Source: an uncultured Bacteroidales bacterium
GTDB taxonomy: Bacteria; Bacteroidota; Bacteroidia; Bacteroidales; Paludibacteraceae
DNA length: 64,000 bases
NCBI GenBank assembly: GCA_902779705.1
Contig: CACZCR010000003.1
Span: 248,001-312,000 of the forward strand
Direction: 5' to 3'
The notes beneath the pieces are model-generated. The model did no database searches. It had not been told where the DNA came from and saw nothing but the letters and a program-made list of their open reading frames with translations. Below are positions 28,101 through 36,064 of the stretch, piece after piece. A program made the position numbers and the translations under genes. Positions within the stretch are counted from its first letter, which is position 1. Each line of letters starts with the position of its first letter.

Positions 28101-29734
28101 GCAAGACCGTCGAGGTGACCCACCGTCTCAACTCAGACAAAGTGCAAGTGATCGTTACCGACAGTGCCGGACATAAGATACCTGTCTCCTTTAAGGCGGA
28201 CGGAAATACTAAGATCCAACTGACGCCCAAAGCCGACTGTGCTGCGGCTAAGGTGACCATCACCTCCAAGGATCCGAATGAACGCACTCCGGCACAAGTG
28301 GCAGGTGACATGTTTGCTTATGTCGGAACGATGTTCCGCAAACTGCAAGTCACCTATCGTGAGACCAACTCTATGACCCTGCCGGGCTTTGGTCCCGAGG
28401 CCGGATTCATGGGACAGCAGAAAGTGAACGGAGTATATGCTCCGGGCTTTGACTTTGCCTTCGGATTCATACCTAACGACCTGATCAACCGTGCCAAAGA
28501 GTACGGATGGCTATCCGGTGACACTACCGTCATCCAGCCCGCTGCACGTGCCCACACCAGCGACCTGGATATCAAACTCACGCTCGAACCGCTACCGGGA
28601 CTCAAGATCCAAGCGACCGGCAAACGCTACACCGCATCTTCTACCTCCGTCATCTATACCTATGACCGCTTGCAGGAGAATATGACCGGCTCGTTCAATA
28701 TCACAAGTTGTGCCTTGGCTACTCTCTTCCAGTCGATCGGTTCGCAAGAGGAGAACTTCCGCAACGATGCCTTCGAGGACTTCCTCCAGTATCGAGACCT
28801 GATGCGCGAACGCGTAGAGGAACAGTACAACGGCGTCACCTATCCGGACGCAGGCTTCCTGCAAGGATCGATCTTTGCCGGTCAGCAGTTTGACACTAAG
28901 AACGGCCATGTGTCCAACAACTCGGCTGACGTCCTCGTGCCGGCCTTCCTGGCCGCTTACACCGGCCGAAACCCGCAGTCTATCGACCTCAATCCGATAC
29001 TCGGATTCATGAAGATTCTGCCTAACTGGTCTGTCACCTATGACGGACTGGGCAAACTGCCGTGGATGAAGGACCACTTCAAGTCGGTTATCCTGACGCA
29101 TACTTACACCTGTAAGTACGCTATCGGCTCTTATGGCTCTTACTCCACATGGGTGCCCGCTTCAGGAGATAACAACAAGATGATCGGTTTCGTGCGTGAT
29201 GTCACTACAGACATGCCTATACCGTCTTCGGCTTACGACATCGCCAATGTCACTATCACCGAGGCCTTCTCGCCACTCATCGGACTGAACATGACGATGA
29301 AAAACTCGCTGTCCCTCAAAGCCGAATACCGCAAACAGCGTAACCTTGCGCTTAATGTCACCAGCGTACAACTCACTGAGGGCCATACATCCGAGTTTGT
29401 CATCGGAGCCGGATATACGATCAAAAACCTCAGCTTTACCGCCAAGAAGAAAGATGGCGCACAGAAGAAAGTATCCAACGACCTCAAACTGCAAGTGGAT
29501 GTGTCCTACAAGGATGTCAAGACCTTGTTGCGCAAGATTGACGAGGGCATTACACAGGCGTCTAACGGTAACAAAGTGCTCGCTATCAAGGTGTCGGCAG
29601 ACTATGTGCTGAGCCAGAAGATCAACCTCCAGCTCTTCTATGACCACCAAGGTACGACACCGCTTATCTCGTCCAGCTATCCGGTCAAGGCGGACAATGT
29701 GGGACTGAATATCAAACTGATGCTGACACGCTAA
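22151..29734 (+). CDS. sprA: Type IX secretion system outer-membrane translocon SprA
   Basis: 2527 residues, the expected size for SprA/Sov, which forms the very large outer-membrane beta barrel of the T9SS. The start is TTG at 22151 and gives a clean signal peptide (MQTRFLYIVLLALLPMMVAQ then PLYAQ). A Lys/Ala/Glu-rich spacer follows at 25-60. Then come recognisable family segments: YIANPSLTERARNNNIFDFD, GAVGTAYIDDFESTTTNIDV, YYPQERGQYN, LNIQTVNIEEN-like strands and a C-terminal barrel ending in LNIKLMLTR. It is probably co-transcribed with ruvA. porQ in this window belongs to the same system. Confidence 0.95.
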   Translation: MQTRFLYIVLLALLPMMVAQPLYAQTKPKTLKELVAEEKAKKEAEKAEKAKQEAAKAAPKTSQPTADAADPGTANADPVDLSAPSDSGIWAPTQVQPLGALNYDQLAGPKSSLDLKTPDNIKTEVEYDLASGMYILHTKLGDIDITTPYMMTADEYKAYTERQLMQQYWQKKIGEVEHNNEKKFDITDMKFNIGPADKVFGPGGVQLKMQGSAELLFGFKHQYIANPSLTERARNNNIFDFDEKIQASVNGKVGEKINFNLNYNTEASFSFDQQNLKLNYKGHEDDIIQSIEAGNVTMDLNSSLIRGSQALFGIKTNLKFGKLRIQALISQQNSESQSVSSKGGAQMSKFDIAGDSYDENRHFFLSHFFRDKYESAMQSVPYVASGVTINKVEVWITNRKGNYEQARNIVAFTDLGEQKRHLQNEAWGGNDVVAPENTSNGLYAAVKTTPFRDIQQTSSALEGFNGMEGSIDYEKVESARLLNSSEYTLNSALGYISLKQALNQDEVLAVAYEYTYNGKVYQVGEFSTDGSEDLRAPNALALKLLKSTNNAPDKKGRGTWDLMMKNIYSLGATSVNSDKFELYVMYRNDSVGTEMQYLNEGDIKGKQLLRVMNLDRLDSKNNQSPDGKFDFVEGLTVYASNGRIIFPVLEPFGSHLAAQLGNDARLVNKYCFQELYDSTLVIAQEMSEKNKFHLTGKYKGTNGSEIRLGAMNVPRGSVTVTAGGAKLIENVDYTVDYVMGTVTILNQSILESGTNVDVKLENQSTFSLQRKSLFGAHIEYQFTKDFMLGGTIMHLRERPLTTKVNTGSEPLANTIWGVNGSYKTEMQWLTNAIDKIPWITATAPSTFQINAEFAHMIPGHTNDVGAVGTAYIDDFESTTTNIDVHYPSYWFLASTPTPFAESKDINQTSYNKNRALLSWYTVDPIFGYPQTNTPAHIRNDVAALSDHRTRIVYEQEIYPNKEQPANQDTKLAILNLSYYPQERGQYNVSASEINNQGQLTNPRQRWGGMMRRLDNTDFERANIEYIEFWLMDPALTNPEGYDGELYINLGDVSEDILRDGKKSFEHGLPVSDQDVGRVDSTIWGYVPRTTSTVTAFSNEAGSRPKQDVGLNGLSTTQELGWGIYRDYVRDLRAKVDASVLSQWEDDPFSPLNDPAGDNFHYYRGSDYDEQEVPILARYKHFNGTEGNSPDTESQTENYGTASTLQPDIEDINNDNTLNEYEKYFQYKVILRPDMMEVGRQHITEKKVAKVTLRNGETQEVTWYQFKIPLKGDSSDVKTFGSIRNFKSVRFMRMYLTGFEHETHLRFATMDLVRGEWRQYTKDLYPIGTTVNTGAAMNVQTVNIEENSTRTPVNYVLPPGVSRQTDPGQAQLIEQNEQAMVLRVHNLSPHDARAVYKNTGYDMRQYKNFQMFVHAEQMEALDPDLKDGDLSCFVRLGTDLKNNYYEYEIPLHLTAPGQYNNNNERDRMTVWPEENMFDFPFSVLTNAKTSRNKAKRAGNEGVSNTIPYVIYDDDSGKPQNKITVMGNPTLEDVETIMIGIRNTGRADHTAEVWVNEMRLSQFNEQGGVAALANASLAISDIAQVNVAGRLETAGYGSIEANVLGRNLDNFYQLSVSAALEAGRLFPEKAKFQIPLYVAYTNETRSPDYDPLDTDIKLKETLETYETKEQRDSVKQMANTVQESTSFSVTNMKLNIKSKKKDMFYDPANFTVSASYNKQSEHTPELETNVTTDQKGSFTYAYNFNPKPWEPFKKVQKVQKVKLLSEFNIYYLPQSWSFSTNMHRTFSHMKMRDLTADASSTMEPTFSKDFTWDRHVDFKYDLTKNMKFSFQSAMNAIIDEGTYTPEVLKGQYFDAEFNQNQYEAWKDTIQRSLAKWGSPYTYQQVFTASWNVPFNRIPYVEALSANASYNANYNWSRTASTKSDNDLGNTVSSLQSWQVDGGLNFETWWNKSKYWKQMTQRYSGRGTARRGFKPRTYTQTLAFETGKTVEVTHRLNSDKVQVIVTDSAGHKIPVSFKADGNTKIQLTPKADCAAAKVTITSKDPNERTPAQVAGDMFAYVGTMFRKLQVTYRETNSMTLPGFGPEAGFMGQQKVNGVYAPGFDFAFGFIPNDLINRAKEYGWLSGDTTVIQPAARAHTSDLDIKLTLEPLPGLKIQATGKRYTASSTSVIYTYDRLQENMTGSFNITSCALATLFQSIGSQEENFRNDAFEDFLQYRDLMRERVEEQYNGVTYPDAGFLQGSIFAGQQFDTKNGHVSNNSADVLVPAFLAAYTGRNPQSIDLNPILGFMKILPNWSVTYDGLGKLPWMKDHFKSVILTHTYTCKYAIGSYGSYSTWVPASGDNNKMIGFVRDVTTDMPIPSSAYDIANVTITEAFSPLIGLNMTMKNSLSLKAEYRKQRNLALNVTSVQLTEGHTSEFVIGAGYTIKNLSFTAKKKDGAQKKVSNDLKLQVDVSYKDVKTLLRKIDEGITQASNGNKVLAIKVSADYVLSQKINLQLFYDHQGTTPLISSSYPVKADNVGLNIKLMLTR

Positions 29735-30229
29735 ATGCTTTCGACTCTCGACTCTCAACTCTCGACTTTCAAGGTTGGTATCATCGGCCCGGAGAGCACC
29801 GGCAAGACGACGCTTGCACACTATCTGGCTAAACGCTACGATGGAGTCTATATGCCGGAATATGCCCGCGAATATGTCGAACGTCAAGGCACTACCGATA
29901 TCTCCTACGACCAATTGTGCGACATCGCCCGCCATCAGATAGAAGAACTAAAAAAACTTTCAGCGTCTTTATACTTTTTTGATACCGAACTGATCGTCAC
30001 CAAGGTGTGGTTCGATTGGGTGTGGCATCAAGTACCCCAGTGGCTCGATGAAGCCATCAATACATACAAGATGGACACCTATCTATTGGTCTATCCCGAT
30101 ATCCCGTGGGTACCCGATCCGCCCGCCAGAACGAATGGTAGCGACCAAGTGCGACTGGCGCTGTTTGAACGATACCAACAGGAGATCCAGGCCTTGGATG
30201 TGCCGTATTACATCATCAAGCATAACTGA
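29735..30229 (+). CDS. NadR-like AAA ATPase / nicotinamide riboside kinase
   Basis: 164 residues with P-loop VGIIGPESTGKTTLAHYLAK (about 14-33) and a YAREYVERQG segment. Also seen are FFDTELIVTKVW and YLLVYPDIPWVPDP, all features of the NadR kinase domain that phosphorylates nicotinamide riboside. There is no nucleotidyltransferase domain. The ATG follows the sprA stop directly. The first 12 codons are a heptamer array (29738-29772) giving MLSTLDSQLSTFK, so the ancestral start may have been different. A PnuC-like transporter at 36040-36804 would be a natural partner. Confidence 0.85.
   Translation: MLSTLDSQLSTFKVGIIGPESTGKTTLAHYLAKRYDGVYMPEYAREYVERQGTTDISYDQLCDIARHQIEELKKLSASLYFFDTELIVTKVWFDWVWHQVPQWLDEAINTYKMDTYLLVYPDIPWVPDPPARTNGSDQVRLALFERYQQEIQALDVPYYIIKHN
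29738..29772. repeat. Heptanucleotide repeat forming the start of the NadR-like gene
   Basis: Units ctttcga, ctctcga, ctctcaa, ctctcga, ctttcaa lie immediately after the ATG and encode LSTLDSQLSTF. Confidence 0.9.
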
Positions 30230-30262
30230 AAAAGCATTTTTTGACATAAAAATGCAAAAAAA

Positions 30263-30294
30263 TTTGCGTATGTCAAAAAAAAACACTACTTTTG
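30263..30294 (+). promoter_or_regulatory. Promoter of tRNA-Cys
   Basis: -33 TTTG (30263-30266) extended as TTTGCGTATGTC, 20 nt, -7 TACTTTTG (30287-30294) followed by CAG. Confidence 0.85.
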
Positions 30295-30325
30295 CAGTCG
30301 CTTTTCGAAAAAGGCATCAATGCTG

Positions 30326-30400
30326 GGCCGGTTGGATGAGCGATTTAGTCGGCGGTCTGCAAAACCGTATAGAGCGGTTTGACTCCGCTACCGGCCTCCA
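30326..30400 (+). tRNA. tRNA-Cys (anticodon GCA), CCA encoded
   Basis: The acceptor GGCCGGT (30326-30332) pairs with ACCGGCC (30390-30396). Discriminator T73 (typical of tRNA-Cys) and CCA follow. The anticodon arm is GCGGT-CTGCAAA-ACCGT with GCA in the loop, and the T arm is AGCGG-TTTGACT-CCGCT. It has its own promoter and is followed directly by a strong terminator. Confidence 0.93.
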
Positions 30401-30430
30401 AGCCGCCCGTCAAAGGGCGGCTTATTTTTT
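30401..30430 (+). terminator. Intrinsic terminator between tRNA-Cys and sufB
   Basis: AGCCGCCC (30401-30408) and GGGCGGCT (30415-30422) form an 8-bp GC-rich stem with a GTCAAA loop, followed by TATTTTTT. The sufB ATG begins at the next base (30431). Confidence 0.9.
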
Positions 30431-31867
30431 ATGGATACGATAATTGAAGACATAACTTCGCAAGAGTATAAGTACGGATTCACAACCGATGTGGAAACGG
30501 ATATCGTCCCCGTAGGTCTAAACGAGGATGTGGTGCGGCTGATATCGGCTAAGAAAGGTGAACCCGATTGGTTGCTTGAGTTTCGGCTCAAAGCCTTCCG
30601 CAAATGGCAAACCATGCCGTTGCCTACATGGGCACACCTCGATATTCCTCCCATCGACTTCCAAGCCCTCTCTTACTACGCTGCACCGAAGGCCAAATCT
30701 GACGCCAATGCCAATACCGAAATAGATCCGGAGATCATGAAGACCTTCGACAAACTCGGTATTCCGCTGGAGGAGCGCGCCGCCTTGGCGGGAAACATGG
30801 CAGTTGATGCTGTCATGGATTCGGTCAGCGTCAAGACTACCTTCCGAGAGACATTGGCTCAGAAAGGTATCATCTTCTGCTCCATCAGCGAGGCTGTCAA
30901 AGAGTATCCCGAACTCGTTAGAGAGCATCTTGGATCTGTCGTGCCACCCAGCGATAACTTCTATGCAGCGCTCAACTCTGCTGTTTTCTCCGACGGATCC
31001 TTTGTCTATATACCCAAAGGCGTCCGATGCCCGATGGAGCTGAGCACCTACTTCCGTATCAACGCTTCCAACACCGGTCAGTTTGAACGTACGCTGTTGG
31101 TGGCTGACGAAGGAGCTTACCTGAGCTATCTGGAGGGATGTACTGCCCCGATGAGAGACGAGAACCAGTTGCATGCTGCCATCGTAGAGATAGTCGTCAA
31201 AAAGAACGCCGAGGTCAAGTATTCTACCGTCCAAAACTGGTATCCCGGAGATAAAGACGGTAATGGTGGAATATTCAATTTTGTGACCAAACGAGGCATC
31301 ACCTACGAGAATGCCCGACTCAGTTGGACACAAGTAGAGACCGGTAGTGCTATCACGTGGAAATACCCCAGCTGTATCCTCAAGGGTGACAACTCGTCCG
31401 CCGAGTTCTATTCGGTAGCCGTGACCAACAACTACCAGCAAGCCGATACCGGAACTAAAATGATCCATATCGGGCGTAACACACGCTCGCGCATTATATC
31501 TAAAGGTATATCTGCCGGCAAAAGCCAGAATGCCTATCGAGGACTGGTCAAGATGGGGCCCAACGCCACCAACGCCCGCAACTATTCCCAATGCGATTCA
31601 TTGCTTTTGGGCGACAGGTGCGGAGCGCACACCTTCCCCGACATGCAGATCATGAACCCGACCGCAGTGGTCGAACACGAGGCTACTACCAGCAAGATCA
31701 ACGAGGACCAACTGTTCTACTGCCAACAACGAGGAATCAGTACAGAGGATGCCGTCGGACTGATCGTCAACGGATATGCCAAAGAAGTAATGGACAAACT
31801 CCCAATGGAATTTGCCGTCGAAGCACAAAAATTACTACAAGTTTCGTTAGAAGGTTCCGTGGGATGA
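30431..31867 (+). CDS. sufB: Fe-S cluster assembly scaffold protein SufB
   Basis: 478 residues. The start ([20 protein letters not shown]) is the standard SufB opening, with [20 protein letters not shown] after it. The core beta-helix region holds [40 protein letters not shown] and [14 protein letters not shown], and the conserved Cys is in YLEGCTAP. It works with SufC and SufD to build and deliver Fe-S clusters. Neither sufC, sufD nor sufS follows; the next gene is a recombinase. No promoter is seen between the tRNA-Cys terminator and the start codon, so expression probably depends on read-through. Confidence 0.95.
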   Translation: MDTIIEDITSQEYKYGFTTDVETDIVPVGLNEDVVRLISAKKGEPDWLLEFRLKAFRKWQTMPLPTWAHLDIPPIDFQALSYYAAPKAKSDANANTEIDPEIMKTFDKLGIPLEERAALAGNMAVDAVMDSVSVKTTFRETLAQKGIIFCSISEAVKEYPELVREHLGSVVPPSDNFYAALNSAVFSDGSFVYIPKGVRCPMELSTYFRINASNTGQFERTLLVADEGAYLSYLEGCTAPMRDENQLHAAIVEIVVKKNAEVKYSTVQNWYPGDKDGNGGIFNFVTKRGITYENARLSWTQVETGSAITWKYPSCILKGDNSSAEFYSVAVTNNYQQADTGTKMIHIGRNTRSRIISKGISAGKSQNAYRGLVKMGPNATNARNYSQCDSLLLGDRCGAHTFPDMQIMNPTAVVEHEATTSKINEDQLFYCQQRGISTEDAVGLIVNGYAKEVMDKLPMEFAVEAQKLLQVSLEGSVG

Positions 31868-31894
31868 TTGACCTATAGACTAATCTTATAGGGT

Positions 31895-32509
31895 ATGAAC
31901 TACGGATATATTCGAGTCAGCAGCGACAAACAGACTGTTGAAAATCAGCGTTTTGAAATTATTAAGTTTTGTAAGAACAACAACATCGTCATCGACGAAT
32001 GGATCGAGGAAACTGTCTCCGGCACTAAAGCGTACAACAAGCGAAGGCTGGGACAGCTGCTACGCCATGCCAAAAAAGGAGACCTCATCATCTCCTCCGA
32101 ACTGAGCCGACTGGGGCGAAGCCTGTTCATGATCATGGATATACTCAACTATTGTATGTCCCGTGGATGCCTCGTCTGGACCGTCAAAGACAACTACCGA
32201 CTGGGCGATGAGATCCAATCCAAGGTCCTGGCTTTCGCTTTCGGACTCGCTGCCGAGATCGAACGCGAACTCATCAGTATGCGTACCAAAGAAGCCTTGG
32301 CACGTATTCGCTCCGAAGGAAAGAAAGTGGGTAGACCCAAAGGACAACACACCCAACAAGAGCGGTGTACTCTCTATCGGCACGACCAGTACATCCGACG
32401 CAAACTCAAAGAGGGCATGTCCTACCGCGAGATTGCGAGGCGACTACACTGCAACAGAACCACTGTCGTACGGTATGCAAAACGCTTTATAGAGAATCAA
32501 ACAGCGTAA
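31895..32509 (+). CDS. Mpi-type serine recombinase (DNA invertase family)
   Basis: 204 residues. The N-terminal resolvase/invertase catalytic domain has the nucleophile in GYIRVSSDKQTVENQ (Ser9). It continues with the conserved ELSRLGRSLFMI, DEIQSKVLAFAFGLAAEIER and ISMRTKEALARIRSEGKKVG. A C-terminal helix-turn-helix (MSYREIARRLHCNRTTVVRY) binds DNA. It closely resembles the Bacteroides Mpi family that inverts capsule promoters. I found no obvious invertible segment next to it. Its position right behind sufB, where sufC would be expected, suggests insertion or rearrangement. Confidence 0.93.
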   Translation: MNYGYIRVSSDKQTVENQRFEIIKFCKNNNIVIDEWIEETVSGTKAYNKRRLGQLLRHAKKGDLIISSELSRLGRSLFMIMDILNYCMSRGCLVWTVKDNYRLGDEIQSKVLAFAFGLAAEIERELISMRTKEALARIRSEGKKVGRPKGQHTQQERCTLYRHDQYIRRKLKEGMSYREIARRLHCNRTTVVRYAKRFIENQTA

Positions 32510-32564
32510 ACAAGGCCTTTTTTGGCATAAAAAGAACATGAAATGCAAAAAAATGAGCAAAAAA

Positions 32565-32596
32565 TTTGCGTATGTCAAAAAAAAGCAGTACCTTTG
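32565..32596 (+). promoter_or_regulatory. Promoter of tRNA-Met
   Basis: -33 TTTG (32565-32568) extended as TTTGCGTATGTC, 20 nt, -7 TACCTTTG (32589-32596) followed by CAGCC. Its spacer is nearly the same as that of the tRNA-Cys promoter. Confidence 0.85.
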
Positions 32597-32621
32597 CAGC
32601 CGCGTTTGAAAAAACGCGCGA

Positions 32622-32695
32622 GGCGGGATAGCTCAGCTGGTTAGAGCGCATGATTCATAATCATGAGGTCCCCAGTTCAATCCTGGGTCCCGCTA
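32622..32695 (+). tRNA. tRNA-Met (anticodon CAT), CCA not encoded
   Basis: The acceptor GGCGGGA pairs with TCCCGCT (G-U at 1-72), and the discriminator is A. The D arm is GCTC...GAGC, the anticodon arm CATGA-TTCATAA-TCATG, and the T arm CCCAG-TTCAATC-CTGGG. CAT could also be tRNA-Ile2 (lysidine-modified); the elongator Met assignment is by general resemblance. The 5' leader can form CGCGTTT...AAACGCG. Confidence 0.9.
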
Positions 32696-32696
32696 C

Positions 32697-32727
32697 ATCG
32701 CCGCAAAGAAATGCGGCGATTTTTTTT
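32697..32727 (+). terminator. Intrinsic terminator between tRNA-Met and aroB
   Basis: ATCGCCGCA and TGCGGCGAT form a 9-bp stem around AAGAAA, followed by a T-run to 32727. Confidence 0.9.
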
Positions 32728-32748
32728 ATAGACAAACACCATATACCC

Positions 32749-33828
32749 ATGATCACCGATGACATATTCCTGGAACTGAATAGTTTGCTCGTTCGTTTCG
32801 ACCAAGACCAAGTGTTCATATTGACCGACACCAATGCCCAACAGCATTGTCTACCGGTCTTGTTGGATGAACTACGTGACATGGGCGAACCTTTTCTTAG
32901 CCGCTTGCGCGAACATACATGCGTATTGCCGGCCGGAGAAGAAAACAAGACCTTGGATTCGGTGTGTCATATATGGGACTTCCTGATCAATCACCAAGCT
33001 ACCCGCCAAGCCCTTTTGCTCAATCTCGGCGGAGGCATGATCACCGACATTGGCGGATTTGCGGCCTCGTGCTATAAGCGGGGAATACCGTTCGTCAATA
33101 TTCCTACCACCCTGCTGGCTATCGTCGATGCCGGCGAAGGAGGCAAGACCGGCTTCGACTACCGTGGGCTCAAAAACGAGATAGGACTGTTCTCCAATGC
33201 TTACGAGACCATTATCTATCCCCGTTTCCTACAATCTCTACCCAAAGAGCAATTCCTCTCCGGATTTGCAGAGATGCTTAAACATGCTCTCATAGCCAGC
33301 CCCCTGGAGTGGGAGCGTATACTAGCCCTGGATATCGACCAACTATACCACCGTCCCAACCCAACCCTCCAAGAGGAGTTTGCGGCTGTACTGGAGCGTT
33401 CGCTCGATATCAAGCGCTATTTCTTCGAACTCGATCCCGAAGAGCAGGGTATGCGTAAAACGCTCAATTTCGGACATACCATAGGCCATGCAATCGAGTC
33501 GCGACTCATCCAACGGTCCGAACCGCAGCCACACGGCTATTGTGTCCTATGGGGAATGATAGCTGAACTGTACATCAGTCATATCCAAGCCGGTTTCCCC
33601 TCCGAGACGATATCTCGCCTCATCCAGGTGATGAAAGAGTACTACGGAGGCGTTCTGTTCTCGTGCAAGGACTACGATGCACTCATCGATCTGATGCATC
33701 ATGACAAAAAGAACCTTGATGCCACCATCAACTTCACCCTATTACGCAACATCGGCAATCCGATGATCAACCAGACTGCCGATGATGAAACTATTCGTGA
33801 AGCTTTAGACTTCCTGTTCTCTGTATAA
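32749..33828 (+). CDS. aroB: 3-dehydroquinate synthase
   Basis: Second step of the shikimate pathway: NAD- and metal-dependent conversion of DAHP to 3-dehydroquinate. 359 residues from the ATG at 32749; longer readings run through the tRNA-Met gene and are excluded. Motifs: PAGEENKTL, LNLGGGMITDIGGFAASCYK, PTTLLAIVDAGEGGKTGFDY, FAEMLKHALIAS, and the metal-binding LNFGHTIGHAIES and HGYCVLWGM. The start lies 21 nt after the T-run of the tRNA-Met terminator with no promoter between. GEGGKTG, where many homologues have S-x-GGKT, is a usual Bacteroidetes-type variant. Confidence 0.95.
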   Translation: MITDDIFLELNSLLVRFDQDQVFILTDTNAQQHCLPVLLDELRDMGEPFLSRLREHTCVLPAGEENKTLDSVCHIWDFLINHQATRQALLLNLGGGMITDIGGFAASCYKRGIPFVNIPTTLLAIVDAGEGGKTGFDYRGLKNEIGLFSNAYETIIYPRFLQSLPKEQFLSGFAEMLKHALIASPLEWERILALDIDQLYHRPNPTLQEEFAAVLERSLDIKRYFFELDPEEQGMRKTLNFGHTIGHAIESRLIQRSEPQPHGYCVLWGMIAELYISHIQAGFPSETISRLIQVMKEYYGGVLFSCKDYDALIDLMHHDKKNLDATINFTLLRNIGNPMINQTADDETIREALDFLFSV

Positions 33829-33830
33829 CA

Positions 33831-35147
33831 TCATTTGATCTCTTTGCCCCGGATCTCTATAGGCGAAAGAATCAGATACTTGTCCTTTTGAGGCTGTATC
33901 TTGCTGTCATGCCACGGCAGCACACGCAGACGAAATGTCTCGCCCGCCGGAACCAATATAGGCTCCGACAATACGACCTTGACCGGTTTGTTCTTAGGCA
34001 ACGCCGTGTTTTCATACAACGTCGCCACATCCCTGAACTGCTCGCCAAAACCGGCGTTGATATGGATATTCATACCATCTCCTCCCTTAGCACGCACCTC
34101 CAAACCGATACTCTCTATCACCAACGCTTTCTTCTTAGGCGCCGTCAGCGTATATTCGACATAACGATTCGCTACCTCGTCTATCTCACCCGCAGGCCAC
34201 TCCAACTCGATAGGCAGATAGCCTTTCTTGGTGCCCAACAGGTTGACGGCACGCGCAGGATCTACATGCAGCGAAAATGCCATTCCGCTGGCTGAGAAAG
34301 CAGCTCTCTTACCTGCTTCTTCTATGCGCCTACTGTATGCCGCACACTCTTCTTCACTGGGCGATACAGTCCACGAGGCAAGCTCTGCTAACTCTGTTGA
34401 GTGAGTGATCAGATAGTGCGCCAAAAGCGCAACCGCCATACCGCCCTCAGCTGAGGTATGGGTCTTGTCGCCACAGTTGAAATAGTGCGCCATACAATAC
34501 TCTTGACCCAGATACTCAAACGCTTGCTGCGTCTCGGTCGTCATATCCAGAAACGGCACACCCATCTCTGCTGCCACTTCCTGCATACAGCGCACGTAGT
34601 TCTTGTTGGCAGAGAGCATATGTCTCCCCTCGTCATTGATCTTGCCCTCTTTGAAATAAGCGCGACAAACAGGGGACATCAGCACCGGAGTAACCCCCAA
34701 CTCATGCGCTTCGTTCACAAACCTACGCAGGTACATCTTGTATGTCGTATTAGGCTCCGTACCACGCAAGTCTGTCGTGGTGTCCTGACCCAAACGACGC
34801 AGCGAGTCGTTGTATTGATATACGTCCCAGCCTTTACATTTCTCATCGTTGTGCGCAAACTGAATGATCAGATAGTCTCCCGGCTGCATTTGGCTTTTGA
34901 CGGATGGCCATAGGTTGTCCGTTTCGTAGAACGTACGCGTGGAAGCACCCGACTTGCCACGGTTGTTCACAGCCACCGAATCCGGATTGAAAAAAGCCTG
35001 TAAGTACATTCCCCAGCCACGCTTGGGAGTGGCGGAAGGCTTATACTCAGACATTGTGCTGTCACCGATAGTGTGTACCTTACGCTTGGCACCAAACATA
35101 GGAACAACAATCAATGTACAAAGTGCAAGAATAATAAACTTTCGCAT
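33831..35147 (-). CDS. Secreted SGNH esterase, rhamnogalacturonan acetylesterase (CE12) type
   Basis: 438 residues with signal peptide MRKFIILALCTLIVVPMFGA. SGNH blocks are visible: block I with the nucleophile in HTIGDSTMSEY, block II with the oxyanion Gly in NRGKSGASTRTF, block III in IIQFAHNDEK, and block V GDKTHTSAEGG with the catalytic Asp-x-x-His. This pattern fits CE12 acetylesterases that deacetylate pectin. The C-terminal 170 residues form an extra beta domain. No polysaccharide utilisation genes are adjacent, so the substrate is uncertain. Its stop lies 3 bp from the aroB stop (convergent). Confidence 0.88.
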   Translation of the reverse strand: MRKFIILALCTLIVVPMFGAKRKVHTIGDSTMSEYKPSATPKRGWGMYLQAFFNPDSVAVNNRGKSGASTRTFYETDNLWPSVKSQMQPGDYLIIQFAHNDEKCKGWDVYQYNDSLRRLGQDTTTDLRGTEPNTTYKMYLRRFVNEAHELGVTPVLMSPVCRAYFKEGKINDEGRHMLSANKNYVRCMQEVAAEMGVPFLDMTTETQQAFEYLGQEYCMAHYFNCGDKTHTSAEGGMAVALLAHYLITHSTELAELASWTVSPSEEECAAYSRRIEEAGKRAAFSASGMAFSLHVDPARAVNLLGTKKGYLPIELEWPAGEIDEVANRYVEYTLTAPKKKALVIESIGLEVRAKGGDGMNIHINAGFGEQFRDVATLYENTALPKNKPVKVVLSEPILVPAGETFRLRVLPWHDSKIQPQKDKYLILSPIEIRGKEIK

Positions 35148-35149
35148 AA

Positions 35150-36064
35150 TTACATCAATACTCTATTAAACTCTTTTGGCACCGGCGCTTCAAAGCGAAC
35201 CTTCTTCTCCGTTGCCGGATGAATAAACGCCAGTACTTTGGCATGCAAACACAGACGGTCTATAGGCGAGTACTCGTTACCAAACCCGTACTTACGATCA
35301 CCTACCACAGGATGACCCAGCGACTGCATATGCACACGAATCTGATTCGTTCTTCCCGTCTCCAGATGTAACTCTACCAACGACCATTGTCCGTCTTCCG
35401 AACAACGTAGTGTCTTATAGTGCGTGATGGCTTGCTGACCGCCGTTATCCGTCGGCGACGAGTAGACCATCGCATTGCGCTTGTCTTCTGTCAACCAAGA
35501 GGTGATGGTGCCCTCCTTTTGCGGCAATACACCTTCTACCAAGGCAATGTAGGTGCGCTCCGTCACCAGCTGACGCCAATACGTCCGCATATACTCCTGT
35601 AGCGCTTGTGAACGCGCAAAAACCAACACGCCGCTCGTCTCTCTGTCCAAACGATGCACCACAAACACCGAGTTGCGCCGGTTCTCCCTACGCACATACG
35701 CCCGCAGTATAGACAAGGCTGTCGTCTCTGAGGATTCAGGACGAGTGGGCATAGTCAACAAGCCCGGACGCTTGTACACCACAATCAGATGTTCATCCTC
35801 ATACAACACCGACAACTTGGGATGCGTCAAGGTCGTGTTTCCCCTGCCTGAACTCACCACTACCCGGTCACCTTTCATCACCGTATAGTCCCCACGCGGC
35901 TGGACCGCACCGGCAACTGTCACGCGACGTTGAGTCAACAACTGCTTAACCGATGTGCGACTCATGCCACCCATCTTAGCCATCAGAAAATCCAACAACG
36001 AGATCGTCTCGTTGACTACAAAGACTGTGTCTTGTTTCTTTACCATTTCAGCATTTTTAACCAA
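35150..36064 (-). CDS. RluA-family pseudouridine synthase
   Basis: 304 residues with an N-terminal S4 domain (MSRTSVKQLLTQRRVTVAGA) and a catalytic domain with the signature HRLDRETSGVLVFA, where Asp is the nucleophile. ERTYIALVEG, LETGRTNQIRVHMQSLGHPV and GDRKYG follow. It modifies uridines in rRNA or tRNA; the specific site cannot be read from sequence. The start overlaps the 3' end of the PnuC-like gene by 25 bp. A second ATG (36046) is possible. Confidence 0.93.
   Translation of the reverse strand: MVKNAEMVKKQDTVFVVNETISLLDFLMAKMGGMSRTSVKQLLTQRRVTVAGAVQPRGDYTVMKGDRVVVSSGRGNTTLTHPKLSVLYEDEHLIVVYKRPGLLTMPTRPESSETTALSILRAYVRRENRRNSVFVVHRLDRETSGVLVFARSQALQEYMRTYWRQLVTERTYIALVEGVLPQKEGTITSWLTEDKRNAMVYSSPTDNGGQQAITHYKTLRCSEDGQWSLVELHLETGRTNQIRVHMQSLGHPVVGDRKYGFGNEYSPIDRLCLHAKVLAFIHPATEKKVRFEAPVPKEFNRVLM

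Noticed and set aside
32650..32748. Upstream start for aroB at 32650
   Set aside because: It would read through the tRNA-Met gene and its terminator.
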